Positions 33,806 through 42,912 of a stretch of DNA of 64,000 nt are shown here, in pieces. The translations under genes were made by a program, and so were the position numbers. The number at the start of each line of letters is the position of its first letter. Position 1 is the first letter of the stretch. The stretch comes from Verrucomicrobiia bacterium. GTDB taxonomy: Bacteria > Verrucomicrobiota > Verrucomicrobiia > Palsa-1439. The notes under the pieces were generated by a model, which saw nothing but the letters and a program-made list of their open reading frames with translations, made no database searches and was not told the DNA's origin. Location of the stretch: NCBI GenBank assembly GCA_035577545.1, contig DATLVI010000028.1:1-64000 (forward strand). Direction: 5' to 3'.

Positions 33806-35719
33806 TTAATCGCGCGGGTTCGGTGCGCCAGCGCTGAAGTCGGTGGCATTGTTGTTGGTATCAGTGGTACCTCCGTTGGCGCGCAGGTCAGCGGTTGTGT
33901 TTGATGGCGCCGGCGCAGGTCCGGAGCCTTCAAAAGCGTCGGCTGTGGTGCCATAACCAATGAAGTCCACGACGTTGGCGGTACCCACTGGATTATCGAC
34001 CGCCAGCAGCGTTTGCGTCTTGGTCAAAGCAACCTTGCCAGCGGTGGCAGCCATCGCAATGGTGCCAGTCGCTTCAGGCGTCGGCAGATTCTGGGTGCCG
34101 CCGCTTCCCGCCGCCTCTTGAATCAGGTAGTAATGGCCGGGAGCGAGTGAACCGGACAAAAGGGTCTCTGACCAACTGCTGCTCGTGGCGCCGGCATACT
34201 GGACGGCGTAGGCGCTCAGGTCCACGGACGCCGAGCCGCTATTGTAGAGTTCGATGAAATCATTCTTATAAGTAGCGCCACTGTTTCCGCCGCCACCGTA
34301 GACCTGGCTGATCACGACAGTGCCTGCGGAACCACCGCCCGTGCCGCTGTTGCGTGGATTAACCGCCCCTGTGGCAAAGTCGGCCGCGTTGTTGTCTGTA
34401 TCCGTAGCGCCTCCGTTGGCCCGCAGATCCGAGACAGTCGCGGAAGGCGCAGGAGCCGGCCCTGAGCCTTCATAGGCGTTGGCCGTGGTGCCATAACCGA
34501 CGAAGTCCGCCACCGTTGCTCCGCCAACCGGATTGGAGCCTGAGAGAAGTGTGGTCGTTGACGTAAGCGCGACCTTGCCAGCGGTAGCCGCCATGCTAAT
34601 GGTGCCAGTCGCCTCGGGAGTGGGGAGGTTTTGAGTGCCCCCGCCTCCCGCAGCCTCTTGTACAAGGTAATACTGACCCGCCGCGATGGAACCGCTGAGC
34701 GCGGTCTCCGACCAGGTTGAGCCGCTCGCGCTGGCGTACTGGACCGCGTAGGTGCTCAGATCCACGGATGTTGAGCCGCTATTGTAGAGTTCGATGAAGT
34801 CATTCTTATAAGTAGCGCCGCTGTTGCCGCCGCCGCCGTAGACCTGGCTGATGACCACTTTGCCGAGAGGCGGGTAATGGTCAACTCCGCCGTCCACCTC
34901 GGCGCGCAATGCGGAGGCAATGCTGGAGGACAGGGCGGTGAAAAATGTATATCCCGTATCGGCCTGGATGCGGTTAACGCTGGTGATGTAGTTCGTCCAG
35001 TTCACGCTGTGGATACCAGCGACGTTGGGCATCTTCACCGTGACCACGCGTGTGGTGCTGGTGATTCGACTGATCGCAGAACCGCTGCCGCCGGGAACGA
35101 CGACGACGATTTTCCAGGTATATCCGGGGATGGACGCTTTGCCGCTGGGTTGAATGCGAGAGCCGTCGAAAGCGCTGGGCCCGCAAGTGACCAACAACTC
35201 ATTGCCCGCGGAGGCCAGGGTGCGGCAATAGGTTTCCAAGGCCTCCCAGGGCCCGGTATTCAGATCGTCCTGCTGCGGTACAATGTTCGACATGTAAAAC
35301 ACCAGCCAATTGTCATTGGTGTTGTCTGTGCGATCATCGGACGGGCACATATGGCCGCGATCGTAGCCTGCATTCGTGTAATCGTCCGAGGTCACCTCGT
35401 AAAAGCCCGACGGCAGGGTGCTGTCCGTGTGAAACGAAGAGCGACCGCTCGTGCCGACATCCGAGGAAGTCAAATCCCAACTCGCCCAGTTGGGCTCTCC
35501 CAAATTATCACTATAATCGAGCGCTTCCACGGTACGCTGAATCAGATAATGGTTGTGGTTGGTGGGGTCGGCGGTGGCACCGCTGGGGTTACCCAGTTGC
35601 ATCTGCTGCGATGCACCAATAATGGCATCGGCTCGCAGAACGAAGAAGAACAACGCTGACATACTGACGAGGACGGGAAACAACTCTCGCGTGAAAGAAC
35701 CCTGCACGGTGGATTTCAT
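33806..35719 (-). CDS. Secreted DNA/RNA non-specific endonuclease with two lamin-tail domains
   Basis: Exported protein of 637 residues. After the signal peptide (FPVLVSMSALFFFVLRADA) comes a NUC1-type endonuclease domain (about 40-280) with the metal-binding active site DRGHMCPSDDR and a downstream Asn in MSNIVPQ. Two lamin-tail (LTD) domains follow (about 289-459 and 468-637), each starting VVISQVYGGGGNSGATYKND. The domains are close copies of each other. LTD domains are thought to bind DNA or the cell surface. The enzyme would cleave extracellular nucleic acid for nutrition or defence. Single open frame with no truncation; the stop is shared with the short gap to the repeat-protein gene. 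Confidence 0.88.
   Translation of the reverse strand: MKSTVQGSFTRELFPVLVSMSALFFFVLRADAIIGASQQMQLGNPSGATADPTNHNHYLIQRTVEALDYSDNLGEPNWASWDLTSSDVGTSGRSSFHTDSTLPSGFYEVTSDDYTNAGYDRGHMCPSDDRTDNTNDNWLVFYMSNIVPQQDDLNTGPWEALETYCRTLASAGNELLVTCGPSAFDGSRIQPSGKASIPGYTWKIVVVVPGGSGSAISRITSTTRVVTVKMPNVAGIHSVNWTNYITSVNRIQADTGYTFFTALSSSIASALRAEVDGGVDHYPPLGKVVISQVYGGGGNSGATYKNDFIELYNSGSTSVDLSTYAVQYASASGSTWSETALSGSIAAGQYYLVQEAAGGGGTQNLPTPEATGTISMAATAGKVALTSTTTLLSGSNPVGGATVADFVGYGTTANAYEGSGPAPAPSATVSDLRANGGATDTDNNAADFATGAVNPRNSGTGGGSAGTVVISQVYGGGGNSGATYKNDFIELYNSGSASVDLSAYAVQYAGATSSSWSETLLSGSLAPGHYYLIQEAAGSGGTQNLPTPEATGTIAMAATAGKVALTKTQTLLAVDNPVGTANVVDFIGYGTTADAFEGSGPAPAPSNTTADLRANGGTTDTNNNATDFSAGAPNPRD
33809..34860 (-). 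repeat. Tandem duplication of the lamin-tail coding unit
   Basis: Two direct copies of about 510-520 bases lie at 34345-34860 and 33809-34322. The protein repeats are nearly identical in their first 30 residues and stay similar throughout (TQNLPTPEATGT, YGTTA-x-A-x-EGSGPAPAPS, NPRN/NPRD at the end). The shared coding bases point to a recent intragenic duplication. Confidence 0.85.
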
Positions 35720-35985
35720 AGCGCAGCTGCGCTCCTATTCATGGTTGCGGACGTGGTTGCTATTGTTGGCTAACATATAATAACCGGGCACCCGACACGA
35801 ACGAGATGGCTTCCTATCCTTCACATGATTTTCTGTCAAGACTTCATTTCTGGCAATCGAGCGTCAAGCGAATGACTTGAACACAATGCACAGCTGGAAA
35901 AATCCAGAGGGACTTTAGCGAATCCGCATGGTCAAGGTACTGGTTTGCCTCTGAAGCGCATCAAGCGAGGAATTGACGATCACGT

Positions 35986-36636
35986 TTATCCGCCGCCCAA
36001 CCCAAGTATGCCCAACCGCTCAAGCGTTGCCCGAAGCTTCTCAACCGGGAGTCCCATCACATTACTGTAGCTCCCCTCAATCTGCTCGATGATGTCACCA
36101 TGTTGAATGGCGTACGCCCCGGCCCAACTCAGGAACCCGTGAGTTTTCTGCCAGTTTTCTGCGTAGTTATTATTTGCGCTCGCATTGTCCAGCGGGTTCA
36201 TCTTGCCGAGGTATTCGGCAATTTGCGGGTGTGTAAGAGGCCGCATCCAGACCCGCGTCGTCTCGGCGAACGTCAGTTCCGTGTCGAGCGCGCGGTGCAA
36301 CAGGCAAACACCAGTCACGACCTCGTGCCGTTGTCCCGCCAACTGCCCGATCATTTGCGTGGCATCTTCAAGATCGCGTGGCTTGCCGAAGAGCTTTCCA
36401 TCGAGCACAACAATCGTGTCGGCCCCGATCACCACCGAATCCGGATGCCGTCCCGCCACCGCACGAGCTTTGCGTTGGGCATTCTGCATCGCGACGACAT
36501 CGGGCGCCGCACCGCCGAGCAACTCTTCCACGTCGATTGGCCGCACCACGGTGAACTGTAATCCCATCTCGCGCAGGAGGTCTTCACGGCGCGGGGACGC
36601 GCTGGCGAGGATGATTTGGAGTTTGTCTGAACTCAT
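35986..36636 (-). CDS. maf: Maf family nucleotide pyrophosphatase
   Basis: Protein of 216 residues with the Maf start LQIILASASPRREDLLREMG and the later catalytic Asp segment VVIGADTIVVLDGKLFGKP. ITPase-like house-cleaning enzyme that hydrolyses non-canonical or modified nucleoside triphosphates; the Maf and YhdE types cannot be separated here. The C-terminal SNVMGLPVEKLRATLERLG is mirrored by the remnant at 31742-31816. It is divergent from hemW, 26 bases away. Confidence 0.92.
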   Translation of the reverse strand: MSSDKLQIILASASPRREDLLREMGLQFTVVRPIDVEELLGGAAPDVVAMQNAQRKARAVAGRHPDSVVIGADTIVVLDGKLFGKPRDLEDATQMIGQLAGQRHEVVTGVCLLHRALDTELTFAETTRVWMRPLTHPQIAEYLGKMNPLDNASANNNYAENWQKTHGFLSWAGAYAIQHGDIIEQIEGSYSNVMGLPVEKLRATLERLGILGLGGG

Positions 36637-36662
36637 ATCCGACGCTATTGTAGACTAGAAGT

Positions 36663-37775
36663 ATGGGAATCCGATCAAGCAAAGTCGAGCACCTCTATGG
36701 GCATGTGCCATTCTGCGCGGCGAAGTGCAATTACTGCGCGTTTTATTCGGAAGCGGGCAGCGCCGCCAAGATGGAAGATTATGTGGACGCGCTGTTGTTG
36801 GAATTGGAAAGATTCGCCCCGCAACTCGCCCCCCGAAGCATCTTTTTTGGCGGGGGCACGCCGAGCTTGTTACCGGCGGCGCTTATGCGGCTCGTGTTGG
36901 AGGCGATCCACGACAAGGTTTCACTGAGCCAGTTGGGCGAGTGGACCATTGAATGCAATCCTTCAACCGTGTCGACTGAGAAGGCGAAGCTGTTCCGCGC
37001 GTGCGGGGTCAACCGTATCTCAATGGGCGTCCAGGCTCTCGATGACGAGCTGTTGAAGACCATCGGGCGCGTGCATTCGTTGAAAGCAGCCATTGAATCG
37101 TACGAAAGGCTGCGCGCGGCCGGGTTCGACAACATCAACCTTGACCTGATGTTTGGATTGCCGGGCCAAACGATGGATCACTGGCGCAGCACCCTGAAAA
37201 AGGCCATCGAGCTTCAACCCGAACATCTCTCGACGTATTGCCTGATCCTGGAGGAGGACACGGAATTCTGGTCGCTCTTCCAGAAAGGGCTTCTCAAGCC
37301 GAACGAAGAGCAGGAATTGGCGATGTATCAGACAGCCATCGACACACTCGGCGCCGCGGGTTATCGCCAATACGAGATTAGCAATTTCGCGAAGCCCGGC
37401 CGCGAGTGCGCCCACAACATCGCATATTGGGAAGGCAAGAACTACATCGGCCTGGGCCCCAGCGCGTGCAGCACCGTCGACAACCGCCGCTGGCAGAATG
37501 TGCCGGACACAGATCGTTATATCGAAGGAATCCGGACCCGGAGACCGGTTGTCATCTCTGAGGAGACGCTCACGCCCGAATTGCGCGCCGCTGAGCGCGC
37601 CGCATTCGGGATGAGGATGAACGCCGGCGTGCCCGCCGAAGTACTGCAAGGCCGGTGGGCCGGTGAAATTGCGGAACTACTTTCCGCGGAGCTTGTACAA
37701 TGGCGCGACGGCCGGTTAATACCCACCCCGCGGGGAATCCTCTTCGCTGATGAAATTGCTGTGCAATTCGTTTAG
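36663..37775 (+). CDS. hemW: HemW-like radical SAM protein
   Basis: Protein of 370 residues with the CxxxCxxC cluster in FCAAKCNYCAFYSEA near residues 18-30 (C-x3-C-x2-C), GGGTPSLL for SAM binding, and NPSTVS and EISNFAKPG typical of HemW. HemW proteins bind heme and are distinguished from oxygen-independent coproporphyrinogen oxidase HemN by lack of the extra N-terminal Cys residues; I see none. It likely acts in heme trafficking. Its end is followed by a hairpin and the GH3 gene. Confidence 0.88.
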   Translation: MGIRSSKVEHLYGHVPFCAAKCNYCAFYSEAGSAAKMEDYVDALLLELERFAPQLAPRSIFFGGGTPSLLPAALMRLVLEAIHDKVSLSQLGEWTIECNPSTVSTEKAKLFRACGVNRISMGVQALDDELLKTIGRVHSLKAAIESYERLRAAGFDNINLDLMFGLPGQTMDHWRSTLKKAIELQPEHLSTYCLILEEDTEFWSLFQKGLLKPNEEQELAMYQTAIDTLGAAGYRQYEISNFAKPGRECAHNIAYWEGKNYIGLGPSACSTVDNRRWQNVPDTDRYIEGIRTRRPVVISEETLTPELRAAERAAFGMRMNAGVPAEVLQGRWAGEIAELLSAELVQWRDGRLIPTPRGILFADEIAVQFV

Positions 37776-37788
37776 CCACGTACTCACA

Positions 37789-37814
37789 GGGCTTCTCGGC
37801 CCCTGCAGAAGCCC
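37789..37814 (+). terminator. Hairpin after hemW
   Basis: GGGCTTCT and AGAAGCCC form an eight-base-pair stem around a ten-base loop, 13 bases after the hemW stop. There is no T-run, so it may be only a weak terminator or an mRNA-stabilising element. Confidence 0.4.
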
Positions 37815-37897
37815 ATCAGCCGATGATTGACCATAATGCCAAGAGTCGCTACGCTCTGCCTCTTTACAGTGTGGACGCTTCACGCGGGAGGATATCT

Positions 37898-40138
37898 ATG
37901 ATGAAATCTTGTCGGTTGTGCTACTCCATTGTTGCGGCGACGTTGTTCGCAGGTTTGCTTTCCGCCTCCCGAGCCGAGGATGTTTCCGGGCCGGTCCTTT
38001 ACAAGGATCCAAAACTTCCTGTCGAGCAGCGCGTCGAGGATCTGCTCGGGCGAATGACGCTCGAAGAGAAGGTTGACATGCTCAGCGGGACGGGGTTTGA
38101 GTCAAAGCCCAACGCGCGCCTAGGGATCCCCGCCATCAGAATGGCTGACGGGCCGCAGGGAGTGAGGATTCCGTTGCCCCATCAGCGTCGCGCGGCTCGC
38201 GCAAGTGGCGGCACCAACTCCCCAAGCGCCGGAGGCGGCAGTCTCAGTTGGCTTTCCGGAATGTTCCGTGATCCGTCAATTCCCACGACTGCTTTTCCGT
38301 CAGGTGTGGCCCTGGCGGCGACATGGAATCCCGATTTAATTGAACGGGTGGGGCGAACCATTGGCGAGGAAGCCAGGATCCTCAACAAAGATATGATGCT
38401 TGCCCCGTGTGTGAATATCCAGCGCGCACCCCAGGGCGGCCGGAACTTCGAGAGTTACAGCGAAGACCCGTATCTCGCCTCGCGGATGGCGGTGGCGTAC
38501 ATCAAGGGCATACAGAGCCAGGGTGTCATCGCCACCGTGAAACACTTCGCCGCGAACAACCAGGAGTTCGAGCGGGGCACCATCAGCGTGAAAATGGACG
38601 AGCGCGTCTTGCGCGAGATTTACCTGCCGGCTTTTCGCGCAGCCGTATGTGAAGCTGGTGTCTGGTCCGTGATGTCGGCGTACAACAAACTGAACGGCAC
38701 GTGGTGCTCCGAGAATCCGTACTTACTCACCGAGATTCTGAAAAAGGAATGGGGTTTCAAGGGCTTCGTGGTCTCAGACTGGAGCGCGGTACACTCCACT
38801 CTTGAAACAGCCAATGCGGGTTTGGACATCGAAATGCCGAAGGGTGAGTTCCTGAACAGGGAGTTACTGCTCCCACTCATCTCGAGTGGCAAGGTACAAC
38901 AGGCCGTGATTGACGATAAGATTCGCCGAATGCTGCGAGCGATGTTCACCATCGGCCTCTTCGAGCGCGAGGATTCGGAGGGGGGACCGATTGACACTAC
39001 CGAGCAAAGAGCCATTGCGCGCGCGGCGGCCACGCAAAGCATTGTCTTGCTCAAGAATGCGGATGGGGTGCTTCCATTGACGCCGCGAAAAGTCCATTCG
39101 ATAGCCATGATCGGCCCGAATGCCGGTACCGCGCGCGTCGGCGGTGGTGGTAGCGCAATGGTGAGGCCGGTCTACGCGGCAAGCCCGCTCGACGGTATTC
39201 GTTTGCGGGCGGGTACTCGATTCAGAGTCGGCTATGCCCAAGGGTGCGTCCTGGAGGGGGATGGGGCGGAGAAGATAACCCCGGAAGCCAGCGACGACCT
39301 GATTCAAGAGGCGGTTTCCCTCGCGGCGACGTCAGACGTGGCCTTTGTATTTGTGGGAGATTCATCGCGGATTGAATCAGAAGGTTTTGACCGCAAATCG
39401 CTGGAACTGCCGACAGGCCAGAATGAATTGATTGAAGCTATCGCGAAGACGAATAAAAACACCGTTGTGGTGCTTGCGGTGGGCGCGCCAATACTGATGG
39501 GGCCCTGGATCGATCAAGTGACGGCAGTCGTCAACGGTTGGTTCGGTGGTGAGGAGGCCGGCAACGCGATCGCTGATGTCTTGTTTGGCGACGTCAGCCC
39601 ATCCGGCAGGCTCCCCGTGACATTCTTCAAAGAGTGGAAGGATTCACCGGCGTACGGGCGCTATCCGGGCGAGAATGGCGCGGTCGGGTACGACGAGGGC
39701 CTCTATGTCGGCTATCGTCATTTCGACAAGCAAAACATTGAACCCCAATTCCCATTCGGTTATGGGCTGTCCTATACCACGTTTGAATACAGCAATCTAA
39801 AGGTGACTCCGGAAAAAGTCGCGCCCAACCAACCAGTGCAAGTGAGCCTGAACGTGCGCAATAGCGGCCCGCGAGACGGCGCGGAGGTCGTGCAGTTGTA
39901 CGTGCACGATGTTCAATCAACTGTTGACCGTCCCGTGAAAGAACTAAAGGCGTTCCGTAAGGTTGTGTTGAAGCCCGGGCAGACCCAAACGGTCTCTTTC
40001 ACTCTCGATAAGAACGCCATGGCCTTTTACGATCCGACAAAGAAAGACTGGGTGGCAGAGCCGGGAGCGTTTGAAATCCTGGTGGGGGCCTCGTCGCGGG
40101 ATATCCGCCTGAAAACTTCCTTTGACCTGATGCCGTAA
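37898..40138 (+). CDS. Secreted GH3 family beta-glucosidase
   Basis: Exported enzyme of about 746 residues with signal peptide (CRLCYSIVAATLFAGLLSASRA). Domains: GH3 N-terminal TIM barrel, with RMTLEEKVDMLSG and KHFAANNQEFERG, nucleophile Asp in VVSDWSAVHST; alpha/beta sandwich domain with IVLLKNADGVLPLTP and VFVGDSSRIESEGFDR; fibronectin-III-like C-terminal domain with VSLNVRNSGPRDGAEVVQLYV. These are the three domains of bacterial beta-glucosidases of the BglX type. The ATG at 37898 follows GGGAGGATATCT. It probably releases glucose from oligosaccharides made outside the cell. An upstream frame from 37823 has no support. Confidence 0.9.
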   Translation: MMKSCRLCYSIVAATLFAGLLSASRAEDVSGPVLYKDPKLPVEQRVEDLLGRMTLEEKVDMLSGTGFESKPNARLGIPAIRMADGPQGVRIPLPHQRRAARASGGTNSPSAGGGSLSWLSGMFRDPSIPTTAFPSGVALAATWNPDLIERVGRTIGEEARILNKDMMLAPCVNIQRAPQGGRNFESYSEDPYLASRMAVAYIKGIQSQGVIATVKHFAANNQEFERGTISVKMDERVLREIYLPAFRAAVCEAGVWSVMSAYNKLNGTWCSENPYLLTEILKKEWGFKGFVVSDWSAVHSTLETANAGLDIEMPKGEFLNRELLLPLISSGKVQQAVIDDKIRRMLRAMFTIGLFEREDSEGGPIDTTEQRAIARAAATQSIVLLKNADGVLPLTPRKVHSIAMIGPNAGTARVGGGGSAMVRPVYAASPLDGIRLRAGTRFRVGYAQGCVLEGDGAEKITPEASDDLIQEAVSLAATSDVAFVFVGDSSRIESEGFDRKSLELPTGQNELIEAIAKTNKNTVVVLAVGAPILMGPWIDQVTAVVNGWFGGEEAGNAIADVLFGDVSPSGRLPVTFFKEWKDSPAYGRYPGENGAVGYDEGLYVGYRHFDKQNIEPQFPFGYGLSYTTFEYSNLKVTPEKVAPNQPVQVSLNVRNSGPRDGAEVVQLYVHDVQSTVDRPVKELKAFRKVVLKPGQTQTVSFTLDKNAMAFYDPTKKDWVAEPGAFEILVGASSRDIRLKTSFDLMP

Positions 40139-40178
40139 ACCTAACGCGTCACGACCGGCGCTTCCGCTCTTTGTGTGC

Positions 40179-40634
40179 CTAGGTTTTGGGCGAGGTTTCG
40201 CCTCGCGCCTGCCGCAGACTTAGAATGTAACGCTGCATCCGTTCCTGGTTGTCGGTGATGTGTTGCACCTTAAGCATGGAACGTACGCGCAGGAGCAGGT
40301 CGTTGACATCAAAAGGCTTGGCGACGAAGTCGTCGGCCCCGGCGGCGATGCTTTCCTCCAGCTTCGCCTGCATGCTCAGCGAGGTGACAACAATGATGGG
40401 AATATTCTTCGTACGCTTGTCGACACGGACGGCTTTGCAATACGTCACACCATCGAGATTGGGCATGCGGAGATCCAGAAGCACCAAATCAGGGGCCAGG
40501 GTGAGGGTTTTGCTGAGCGCTTCTTTGCCGTCGGAAGCCGTGTGGACAATGAGCCCCTCGGATGCGAGGACTTCCTTCAGGAAGTCCTGCATGTTGGCAT
40601 CGTCCTCAACGACGAGTACCGTCTGGTTGCTCAC
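40179..40634 (-). CDS. Single-domain response regulator (CheY-like)
   Basis: Protein of 151 residues that is a receiver with a short helical tail. Acidic pair EDD at 10-12, phosphoacceptor Asp in LVLLDLRMPNLDG (Asp55), Thr/Ser in IVVTSLSMQA and Lys in FVAKPFDVND. There is no output domain, so it presumably acts through a partner; no kinase gene is next to it. The tail (HITDNQERMQRYILSLRQ) looks helical. A good promoter lies 36-64 bases upstream. Confidence 0.85.
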   Translation of the reverse strand: MSNQTVLVVEDDANMQDFLKEVLASEGLIVHTASDGKEALSKTLTLAPDLVLLDLRMPNLDGVTYCKAVRVDKRTKNIPIIVVTSLSMQAKLEESIAAGADDFVAKPFDVNDLLLRVRSMLKVQHITDNQERMQRYILSLRQARGETSPKT

Positions 40635-40669
40635 GATTAAACCGCCGATCCCTCTGCACTACAAACGAA

Positions 40670-40698
40670 AGTGTAGCAATGACGAGCTCGTATGTAAA
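40670..40698 (-). promoter_or_regulatory. Promoter for the response regulator gene
   Basis: Minus strand: TTTACA (40693-40698, five of six consensus), 17 bases, TACACT (40670-40675, four of six). The start codon lies about 36 bases downstream of the -10 box, at 40634. It sits in a 165-base divergent gap before the cysE gene. Confidence 0.6.
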
Positions 40699-40799
40699 GT
40701 AATTCATAAAAATAATTCGAACTGAGGGCAGAGGGTATGCTCTTCCCCGTCGCGATGGCATCGACAAGCCGCCGGATATCGGGCATATTACACTCTGTC

Positions 40800-41738
40800 A
40801 TGACGAAGAAGCTGACAAAGATTCTCGATGAGTTGGTGGATTCGTTCCACAAATATGGCGGGATCAATCATCTGGACGGTGCGAATCTGCCGTCGCGTGA
40901 AGCGGTGGTTGAAATTGCCCGGGATTTACTGCGGTTGATGTTCCCCGGATTCTACGACAAGGACCCCCTTCATTCCAACCAGTTGATCGAGTACACCAAC
41001 GAATTGGTGGCGTCGGTCGCGCGGCGGCTCGAGAACGAGATTCATCGAAGCCTGGAGTACCGGCCGTGCGACGATTGCGATCCGAATGACTTGGCGGGCA
41101 CGGCGGCGCGCGTGACGCATGAATTTCTGAACGACTTGCCAGACGTACGCGCGATTTTGCAGACGGACGTGACAGCCGCCTACGAGGGTGATCCTGCGGC
41201 AATCAGCAACGAGGAAATCATCCTGGCGTATCCGGGTATCGAAGCCATTGCGGTGCAACGTCTCGCGCACCTGCTTTATCGCCAGCACATCGCGCTCATC
41301 CCGCGTATCATGACGGAATGGGCGCATAACAAGACCGGCATCGACATCCATCCTGGCGCCGAAATCGGCCCGCATTTCTTTATCGACCATGGCACCGGGG
41401 TGGTTATCGGCGAGACTGCCGTTATCGGCAAGCATGTGAAGATTTACCAGGGCGTGACGCTCGGCGCGAAGCATTTTCCAAAGGACGCGAAAGGTCGCGT
41501 TGTTAAAGGGATCAAGCGCCACCCGAACATCGAGGACGGCGTGACGATCTATGCGGGCGCGACGATTCTGGGTGATGTGACGATCGGTAAAGGCTCAATC
41601 ATCGGCGGCAACGTCTGGCTGCTGGAATCTGTACCGCCCAACACGGTCGTGTATTCCGAGGCCGGACAGACGCGGATGAAAATCGCCGGGGCGGACCGCG
41701 ACAAGATGATCGGCCACTCGGACGGTGCGGGTATTTGA
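40800..41738 (+). CDS. cysE: Serine O-acetyltransferase
   Basis: Enzyme of about 312 residues making O-acetylserine for cysteine synthesis. The C-terminal left-handed beta-helix carries GIDIHPGAEIG, DHGTGVVIGETAVIG, IYQGVTLGA and a HPNIEDGVTIYAGATILG turn. The first catalytic-site region H-P is present and GETAV is the signature of SAT. The N-terminal helical part is longer than in E. coli CysE and resembles EpsC/SATases of plant and cyanobacterial type. I start at ATG 40800 (MTKKLTKILDELV); an in-frame ATG at 40737 is possible. It overlaps the cysteine desulfurase gene by one base, so the products are linked. Confidence 0.9.
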   Translation: MTKKLTKILDELVDSFHKYGGINHLDGANLPSREAVVEIARDLLRLMFPGFYDKDPLHSNQLIEYTNELVASVARRLENEIHRSLEYRPCDDCDPNDLAGTAARVTHEFLNDLPDVRAILQTDVTAAYEGDPAAISNEEIILAYPGIEAIAVQRLAHLLYRQHIALIPRIMTEWAHNKTGIDIHPGAEIGPHFFIDHGTGVVIGETAVIGKHVKIYQGVTLGAKHFPKDAKGRVVKGIKRHPNIEDGVTIYAGATILGDVTIGKGSIIGGNVWLLESVPPNTVVYSEAGQTRMKIAGADRDKMIGHSDGAGI

Positions 41739-42895
41739 TGCGAAGCGTCTACGCAGACTACAACGCAACCACGCCCTTGGATCCGCGGGTGCTGGAGGTC
41801 ATGCTTCCGTACCTGCGCGATCATTTCGGCAACGCCAGCAGTGTGCATATTTTCGGACGCGACGCGCGGGCGGCCATCGACGATGTCCGCGTGCGCATGG
41901 CCAGGATCCTCGGGGCGCAGGAAGGCGAGATCGTTTTCACCGGGGGTGGCACCGAAGCCGATAATATGGCCGTTTTCGGTGCTGTCCGCGCCCACCGCAA
42001 GCAGGGCCGGCACATCATCACCAGCACCATTGAACATCATGCCGTACTTCACGCCTGCCAATACCTCGAGAAGACGGGCGAATGCGAGGTCACGTATTTG
42101 CCTGTCGACCGCGAGTGCCTTATCGATCCCGGTGGTCTTCGCCAGGCAATCCGTGAAGATACCGTATTGGTGTCGATCATGTCGGCTAACAACGAGACAG
42201 GCACGATCCAGCCTGTGAAGGAATTGGCGGCGATCTGCCGCGAGCGCGGCGTGACGTTTCACACCGACGCCGTTCAGTCGTTTGGCAAGCAGCCGGTGAA
42301 CGTGAACGATTGGGGCGTGGATTCACTCTCTATTGCGGCGCATAAGTTTTACGGCCCAAAAGGCGTCGGCGCGCTGTACGTCCGGCGCGGCACGAAGTTG
42401 GATCCGCTGCTGTTCGGTGGCAGCCACGAGAATGAGCGGCGCGCGGGGACAGAGAACGTTGCTGCGATCGTCGGTCTGGGCCTGGCTGCTGAGCTGGCCA
42501 CCGCGCAAATGAGGGAGGAACAGGACCGCCTGTTCGACCTCACCGAAAAGCTCAGCGATGGCATCGCGCAGCGGATCCGCGGTGCGCACCGCAATGGTCA
42601 CGCGAAGCAACGCATCGAGAACACCATCAACTTCAGTTTTGAGGGTTGTGAGGAAGAAGGGTTGTTACTCGGTCTCGACCTCGAGGGAGTAGCCGTGTCC
42701 AGCGGCTCGGCGTGTGCGGTCGGTTCACTGCAGCCGTCGCACGTGCTGCAAGCGATGGGCTTGCCACATGAGCTGGCGCGGGCCGCCGTGCGTTTCTCCT
42801 TCGGCAAGAGCAACACCCGGGAAGATGTGGATTATATCCTGAAAGCGGTCGAGCGGGTGGTGAAACGTCTGCGTGCCTTCTCAACACAATTGTGA
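41738..42895 (+). CDS. nifS: Cysteine desulfurase, NifS/IscS type
   Basis: PLP enzyme of about 385 residues that mobilises sulfur from cysteine for Fe-S clusters and thio-cofactors. Signature features: YADYNATTPLDP at the start, PLP Lys in IAAHKFYGPKGVG, the loop with the persulfide cysteine in SSGSACAVGSLQPSHVL, and STIEHHAVLH. The short SSGSACAVG loop is of the IscS/NifS group I type. The ATG at 41738 shares its A with the last base of the cysE stop codon (TGATG). Thus cysteine synthesis and use are encoded in one translationally coupled pair. No iscU is seen nearby. Confidence 0.92.
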   Translation: MRSVYADYNATTPLDPRVLEVMLPYLRDHFGNASSVHIFGRDARAAIDDVRVRMARILGAQEGEIVFTGGGTEADNMAVFGAVRAHRKQGRHIITSTIEHHAVLHACQYLEKTGECEVTYLPVDRECLIDPGGLRQAIREDTVLVSIMSANNETGTIQPVKELAAICRERGVTFHTDAVQSFGKQPVNVNDWGVDSLSIAAHKFYGPKGVGALYVRRGTKLDPLLFGGSHENERRAGTENVAAIVGLGLAAELATAQMREEQDRLFDLTEKLSDGIAQRIRGAHRNGHAKQRIENTINFSFEGCEEEGLLLGLDLEGVAVSSGSACAVGSLQPSHVLQAMGLPHELARAAVRFSFGKSNTREDVDYILKAVERVVKRLRAFSTQL

Positions 42896-42912
42896 GCCGG
42901 TGCGCCGGGCAC

